From: Phaseolus vulgaris | Lineage: Eukaryota; Streptophyta; Magnoliopsida; Fabales; Fabaceae | DNA: 64,000 nt | NCBI RefSeq assembly: GCF_000499845.2 | Contig: NC_023758.2 | Span: 25,641,520 to 25,705,519, forward strand | Reading direction: 5' to 3' | Shown: piece by piece, positions 59,326 to 64,000 of the stretch | Layout of the letters: the number at the start of each line of letters is the position of its first letter | Numbering within the stretch: the first letter of the stretch is position 1 | Notes under the pieces: model-generated | Told to the model about the DNA's origin: nothing | Database searches by the model: none | What the model saw: only the letters and a program-made list of their open reading frames with translations | Program-made: the position numbers and the translations under genes

Positions 59326-59544
59326 TCAAATTACAAGATTTGATCCCTTAAAAAATTTGGGACCTTTTGCGTTAAATTTTTCTTTTGAACCAATAATACA
59401 TCTAGGAATCCATTTAAAGGTGCCTTTAGGCACAATGCATTTACAAAACCTGCAGTACCTGATAGAGTGACCTTTCTTCATGCAATAGAAGCATGTAACA
59501 ACCGGTTGAATCGTCCTTTTTAACCGATTGTTTTTTTGGAGCAT
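59326..59544 (-). pseudogene. Second zinc-knuckle segment of the copia-like gag
   Basis: A 72-residue open piece with CFYCMKKGHSIRYCRF, a CX2CX4HX4C knuckle, preceded by QKNNRLKRTIQPVVT, whose codons contain the same CGGTTG-type motif found in the LTRs. In complete SIRE-like gags a second knuckle lies close to the protease; here the frame ends without a protease. Confidence 0.6.
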
Positions 59545-59599
59545 GTGAAAAAGGTTTTGAAATTCTATTTTTCTTGCTCTGGGAATAGAAGCCTAAACC

Positions 59600-60970
59600 T
59601 TATTTTCCAAAAACACAGTTTTGAGATGCAAGAACATCTTCAAAATTGGACTTTCTAGTTGTAAGCTTGTCCAAGGTTTTCAAAAGATAGTGAATATTCT
59701 TTTCAAGAATTTCACAATCTTTTATCTTACAACTGCAAGAAGAATTTTTGTAAACTAACTCCAGATTTTCAAAATCTTCTTTTGTTTTTCTTAGCTCTTC
59801 CTCTAGAGACTTAATCTATTTTCTAACCAGTTATTCAGACCTTTCAACCGTTTGAGAGGAAGTGCCAATCGGTTGGCTTCATCATGGGTTTCATTAAAAG
59901 CATCAAGCAATTGATAGCAATTGTTACATTTACTTGATGATGAGGAACTCATGCTACTCGTTACTAAAGCTTAAAGGCATAGATTAGCTTCCTTATCATC
60001 TGAAGAACTTGAAGATGAGACATCATTGTCATCCCATGCTACGTAGGCCTTCTTAGTTTTTCCCTTTTCCTTCTTGAAGTCTTCCTTTTCTTTGACTTCA
60101 TTGTTGGGACATTCATCCTTAATATGACCCTGTTTTCCACAGCCATAACAAGTATACTTATTAGAATTAAATTCACTAGGTTTCTTTGAACCATATCTTT
60201 TAGAAGCTTGTCTTTTCTTCAAGAATTTGCTTAATTTACTTGATAACAAACTTATGTTTTCCTCTTAACTTCCTCTGGAATATGGTTGCTGCTTGCAAGC
60301 CTTAAGAGCTATGCTCTTGTTGTGCTTGTCTTCACTCTCTTGGATAACAAGCCTATGTATTTCAAGTTCATGCTCTCTAAGATTACCAAACAGAGATGCA
60401 ACCGACATTGAGGTGAGATCCTTTGATTCAGAGATGGCAGTGACCTTTGGCTGCCATGTTCTATCAAGACACTTCAGTATCTTGATGTCAAACTCCTCCT
60501 CATCAAAACGTCTTACCAAGACTCATAAGATGGTTAACAATGTGAGAAAACCTTCTTTGCACATCAGAGCATGCTTGAATCAGAGCATGCTTCCTAGCTC
60601 GCTTGACATTAGTTGTGCCTTCATGTGTGACTTCTAAGATGTCCCACATTTCCTTGGTAGAGCTGCACTGTGAGACCTTGAAAAATTCATCACAACTTAA
60701 AGCAGATGTTATTATGTTTTTGGCTATCCAATCAAACTTGGATTTTTTGTTTTCAGCCTCAGTCCACTCAGATAAAGGTTTATCAACAAAAACCTCATCT
60801 CTCTTGACTTGAGGTATGAAGGGACCGTTTTCAATTGATTCCCAAATACCCTTATCAGTTGAGTGTATAAAGATTTTCATTTTCACCTTCCAAAACTGGT
60901 AATTAACCCTACAAAATAGTGGTGACCTATTTATGGAAGCACCTTCCCTAAAAGGCATTTTGTCAACCAT
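59600..60970 (-). pseudogene. Gag of the second copia-like element, frameshifted
   Basis: Begins at 60970 with MVDKMPFREGASINRSPLFC and contains YQFWKVKMKIFIHSTDKGIW, MWDILEVTHEGTTNVKRARK and IVNHLMSLGKTF, then a frame change near 60510 to LKCLDRTWQPKVTAISESKD, a stop near 60265, and the intact zinc knuckle CYGCGKQGHIKDEC within 59971-60249. A Ser/Asp-rich tail and a coiled coil follow to about 59600 with stops. It aligns throughout with the gag at 36126-37501, so the two elements are related; the breaks differ, so each decayed independently. Confidence 0.82.
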
Positions 60971-61027
60971 AATTTTTTTTAAAAAAAAAAAACATAAACA
61001 AGGACTTGAGTAATTTTCAAGAACCTA

Positions 61028-61040
61028 GCTCTTGATGTCA
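61028..61040 (-). other. Primer-binding site of the second copia-like element
   Basis: Minus-strand TGACATCAAGAGC, two bases inside the 5' LTR; one substitution from TGGCATCAAGAGC of the related element. Confidence 0.7.
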
Positions 61041-61042
61041 AT

Positions 61043-61979
61043 TGTAAGAATTGATGGCTTAAACAAAGGGAGGGGGGGGGGGGGGTGAATTGTTTTATCA
61101 AAGATTTTCGCAAATGCTTGGTCTAGAATGAATCTTTAACAAACAACTCAGATAAGCACTTAAGGAAGGAAATCAAACAATCCAAAAGAAACAGATATAA
61201 GAATTTTAACCGGTTAAAACTGCGTTTTAATCGGTTGTTTATAGCAGTGCAAATATCAAACAATTAGAGAGAAAAAGAGATTTACACACAAGGTTTATAC
61301 TGGTTCACTCAATCCCTAAGCTACATCCAGTTCTCAGACAAATCTTTGAGTTTCTACTAGTAATCAACACAGATTACCAACAGACACCACAAAGAGGTGA
61401 CTTTGAATCCCACAAAGCCTACTCACCCCCTTTGCAAAACTTCACACCTCAAGATAGAACAACCTCTGTCTATACATGATTTCAAAAAGCACTCTTGCTC
61501 TTTTTGAAAACACTTTCAAAAACCAAATCTCTTTCTCAAATCTGAATCAATACTTGTTGTATTTGTTGTATATTTTGATTTGAATGAAAGCCTTATTTAT
61601 AGCCTTTGAAAAGCATACATTTAAGGTAGATTTGAACAATTGAATCAGTTAAAACAAGTTTTCAAAAAACTGTTATGAAAACACACATTTAACCGGTTGA
61701 ATGAGTCAAGAAGTTACACAACTGATTCAAAAAGCAGTTTCAAAACTTCCAGCCAGCTAAGTGACAAACAACCGATTATTTCGAGAAATCAACTGGTTGT
61801 TTTCCCTTTGCTTGGAAAAACACTTAGTTTCTTAAAACAGATTTAATCAAGCTTTGTGTAGGCTTCAAGGACTGATCTTAACAAAGATTCTAAACAGCTT
61901 AACCTAAACCCAAACCCAGAAAGCAGCACAACTTCAGGCTTCATGTGGATTTGATACATCAAAACTCCCATCTTCAACA
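61043..61979 (-). repeat. 5' LTR of the second copia-like element
   Basis: 937 bp, a copy of 56007-57063 with a deletion of about 125 bp near 61482 and a poly-G run at about 61070-61085. Confidence 0.9.
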
Positions 61980-61984
61980 AGAAG

Positions 61985-63240
61985 TATAGACAACCATAAA
62001 AAGGAACATTGGGTAAACAATAAGTTTGAAATGCAAGAGTTTGAAAAAGTCTTTAGAGGTTAGGTATACGTTTTACTTTGAAAAAGTTTCAATATCACTT
62101 TTTTTTAAAGACCTACATTGTTATCAAAATAATGAAATAATTATATAAGATTTATAAAATACAAAAATAATAAAAAAATCATGAACTAAATATACCTTTT
62201 ATTTAAACATTCTTGGTAACCAAATGAGCTTCGTGAATGATGTGTTATTTTCATATATGATGTTTAATTCATTTGATATCTGCAAAAAATAAAGCATGTG
62301 GAATCTTTTAGATACAATGTCCATGACATACTAATGAAGAAAGTAATTTTAGAAATGATATATTCATGTAGTTACCTTATACATGTTAGAAAATGGTAAA
62401 CACATTATTCCAAAAACAGCAAGCCAAAACTTAAAATATATACTCGTACATGTATGCATAATTTTGGAAAACATTGTATGTTGTTTTTATATTACTAAAT
62501 AAAGACTTTTGACATAGTAATTGTCACATAACACAACATGTCTTGAATTATAGGAAATACTGTTATAGAATAATGCAACAAATTCACTACTTTTGACCAA
62601 CTCTATTTAACGCTCAATCCATACAACAATTTTTCATCAATTTCATAGAAAATGTAAAATAATTTCCAAAACAAAAGAAGTCAGATGTATTGCTAAATTT
62701 AAGTTTGATAAAAGAAGAAATACTCAGTAAAAGAATAGAACATACTAAAAAAATTACAAAATGGACTACATAACTGCTTTTCTTTTGGTGCTATAATATG
62801 AGTGTTGATCAATATTGTATTTAATGTCAACACATCTCAATTCGCACAACACGTAAAGTGCATTATTGCAAAAAGTAAAAATTAAAAGAGAAATCTCAAT
62901 ATAACCATGGACAATTAATAAAATCAAGGAACTATTTAAAATTATGAGGAATGATTGAGTACCTGTCATAATGACCAAAGATGAAACCTTTACTTACCTT
63001 CTCGATTCATGTAGAAATATAAAGCACATAATCTGCTTGTGATGATAAATCACTGTATACAAAAAGTCGTAACAGAGTAAGGATCCTGCAACAATGTAGA
63101 CAACACAATAAAGAAATCTCTAAGAAGGCATGGAAGTAAATGCATTCTTTAAGAAAGGCTCTTTATGCGTTGGAAAAAGTATGAGTTGCCTTTAATTGAC
63201 TCTTCGTGAACTTAAATAAAAGGACAATAAATTGACACTA
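61985..63240. other. AT-rich intergenic DNA
   Basis: No supported gene, RNA or repeat. The short frame at 62766-62978 has no recognisable features. Confidence 0.5.
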
Positions 63241-64000
63241 CACTACAAGAATAATAAGATTTAGCTGCAATAGAAAGTGTGGGTCACACTATTTGTGTAG
63301 GTTAAGCCTACACAAAATGAAGAAGAAAAAAAATAGTGTCCGTCAAACACACGAAAAATCCACACTAAAAGAAAAAAAAAAGTAATTAGTTTCCACATAT
63401 TTGTGGGGGCCAAATGTGGACGCATTTTTCGTCGACCAAACCCACTTAAAACGGATGCAAACTTAAAAAAAAATTATAATAATAAAATTTTAAATTTTTA
63501 AAGGTTTAGTCCACGCTATGCTTTTGAAGTTAAGTCCCCGTTATGCCTTTGAAGCTAAGTCCCCGCTACTTAAACGTTTTGAAGGTTCAGCCCACGCTAT
63601 GATTTTAAAATTAAAAATAATAAAATTATAATTAATTTATTTCAAAATTTCTAGTTGTTGAAAGGTGTTGAACTTGAATATGAGCCAGAGAGCCCACAAA
63701 ACTGTTGAGCGAACATTTCTTCCTCCACTCCTTTTTCTTCTTCCTCCACTCCACAAAACTCTGTGACGGTAACCGTGCTTCGACCGTGAACGTGCGACCG
63801 TGAACATTCATCCTCCACTCCTTCTTCTTCTTTGACCATGACCATGCTTAGACCGTGAACGTGCGACCATGAACGGTGAGTTTCACTTTTCTTCCTCCAT
63901 TCCTTCTTCTTCTTTGACGACCGTTAATGAGTAACCCTAGGTTCTTGATGTAGGTTTCTGATATACTTACTTTTTCTTACAATTATGATGTTGATTTGTA
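63241..64000. mobile_element. Terminus of a CACTA (En/Spm-type) transposon running out of the window
   Basis: Starts CACTACAAGAATAATAAG, the standard plant CACTA terminus, preceded by ACTA. The subterminal region repeats short motifs in both orientations (GTGTAGGTTAAGCCTACAC near 63295; TTTAGTCCACGCTATGCTTT and TTCAGCCCACGCTATGATTT near 63506 and 63586), as in CACTA elements. The opposite end is not in the window, and the GTGAACGTGCGACC repeats near 63786-63880 may belong to its interior. Confidence 0.7.

Larger units (their letters stand above)
56007..61979 (-). mobile_element. Copia-like retroelement with gag and an accessory ORF, no pol
   Basis: LTRs at 56007-57063 (3') and 61043-61979 (5', with an internal deletion of about 125 bp). 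Read on the minus strand: primer site TGACATCAAGAGC, gag with two zinc-knuckle regions, then an ORF similar to 'putative plant transposon protein' with its own TATA box, a polypurine tract (GGGGGAGAT) and the 3' LTR. Flanks are AAAAG (56002-56006) and AGAAG (61980-61984). No protease, integrase or RT is visible in 3.98 kb of interior, so it depends on another element. Confidence 0.85.

Overview
This window is plant nuclear DNA, most likely from a legume of the Phaseolus/Vigna/soybean group. It has AT-rich intergenic sequence, intron-containing genes and no bacterial-style operons. The repeats, such as the TGGCGCC-primed Tat elements and the gag-type elements with CAACCGGTTG-rich LTRs, are of kinds common in legumes. 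The species assignment is inference. The window is gene-poor: about half is transposable elements, many nested, and most boundaries are fixed here by matching termini and target-site duplications (TSDs).

Host genes, left to right: a short PPR protein (1044-2306, +); a two-exon CCD4-type carotenoid cleavage dioxygenase with all four iron-binding histidines (28842-30858, +); a two-exon APY7-type apyrase of the GDA1/CD39 family (49707-52201, -); and a doubtful B3-like gene or relic (54398-55007, -). They show no functional link to each other.

Mobile DNA, left to right: a 926-bp Mutator-type foldback element with a 9-bp TSD (2522-3447); a complete, young Ty1/copia element with an unbroken 1338-residue polyprotein (6036-11254, -, TSD ATTAT); a 5'-truncated LINE (about 12340-14625, -); a full-length but decayed Ty3/gypsy element of Tat type (16858-27387, +, TSD AATAC); a second Tat-type element without pol (33617-42389, -, TSD GATTT), which holds a decayed copia-like gag element (35389-38649) and a complete solo LTR inside its own 5' LTR (41071-42032, TSD CTTGT); a third Tat-type element without pol (42631-47254, -, TSD TCTAT); a second Mutator-like MITE (47415-48123); a solo gypsy LTR (55305-56001) abutted by a second copia-like gag element without pol (56007-61979, -); and the start of a CACTA transposon (63241 to the window end).

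The main observation is that all three Tat-type elements carry a separate antisense gene between the tandem-repeat tract and the 3' LTR. In each case the gene has splice-site-like signals and an exon whose ATG lies within a few bases of the acceptor. Two of the three have lost pol but keep the antisense gene, LTRs, primer site and part of gag. The two copia-like elements likewise keep gag and lack pol, and one encodes a plant-transposon-protein-like ORF behind its own TATA box. The window is therefore a set of non-autonomous retroelements that kept cis signals and accessory ORFs while losing replication enzymes.
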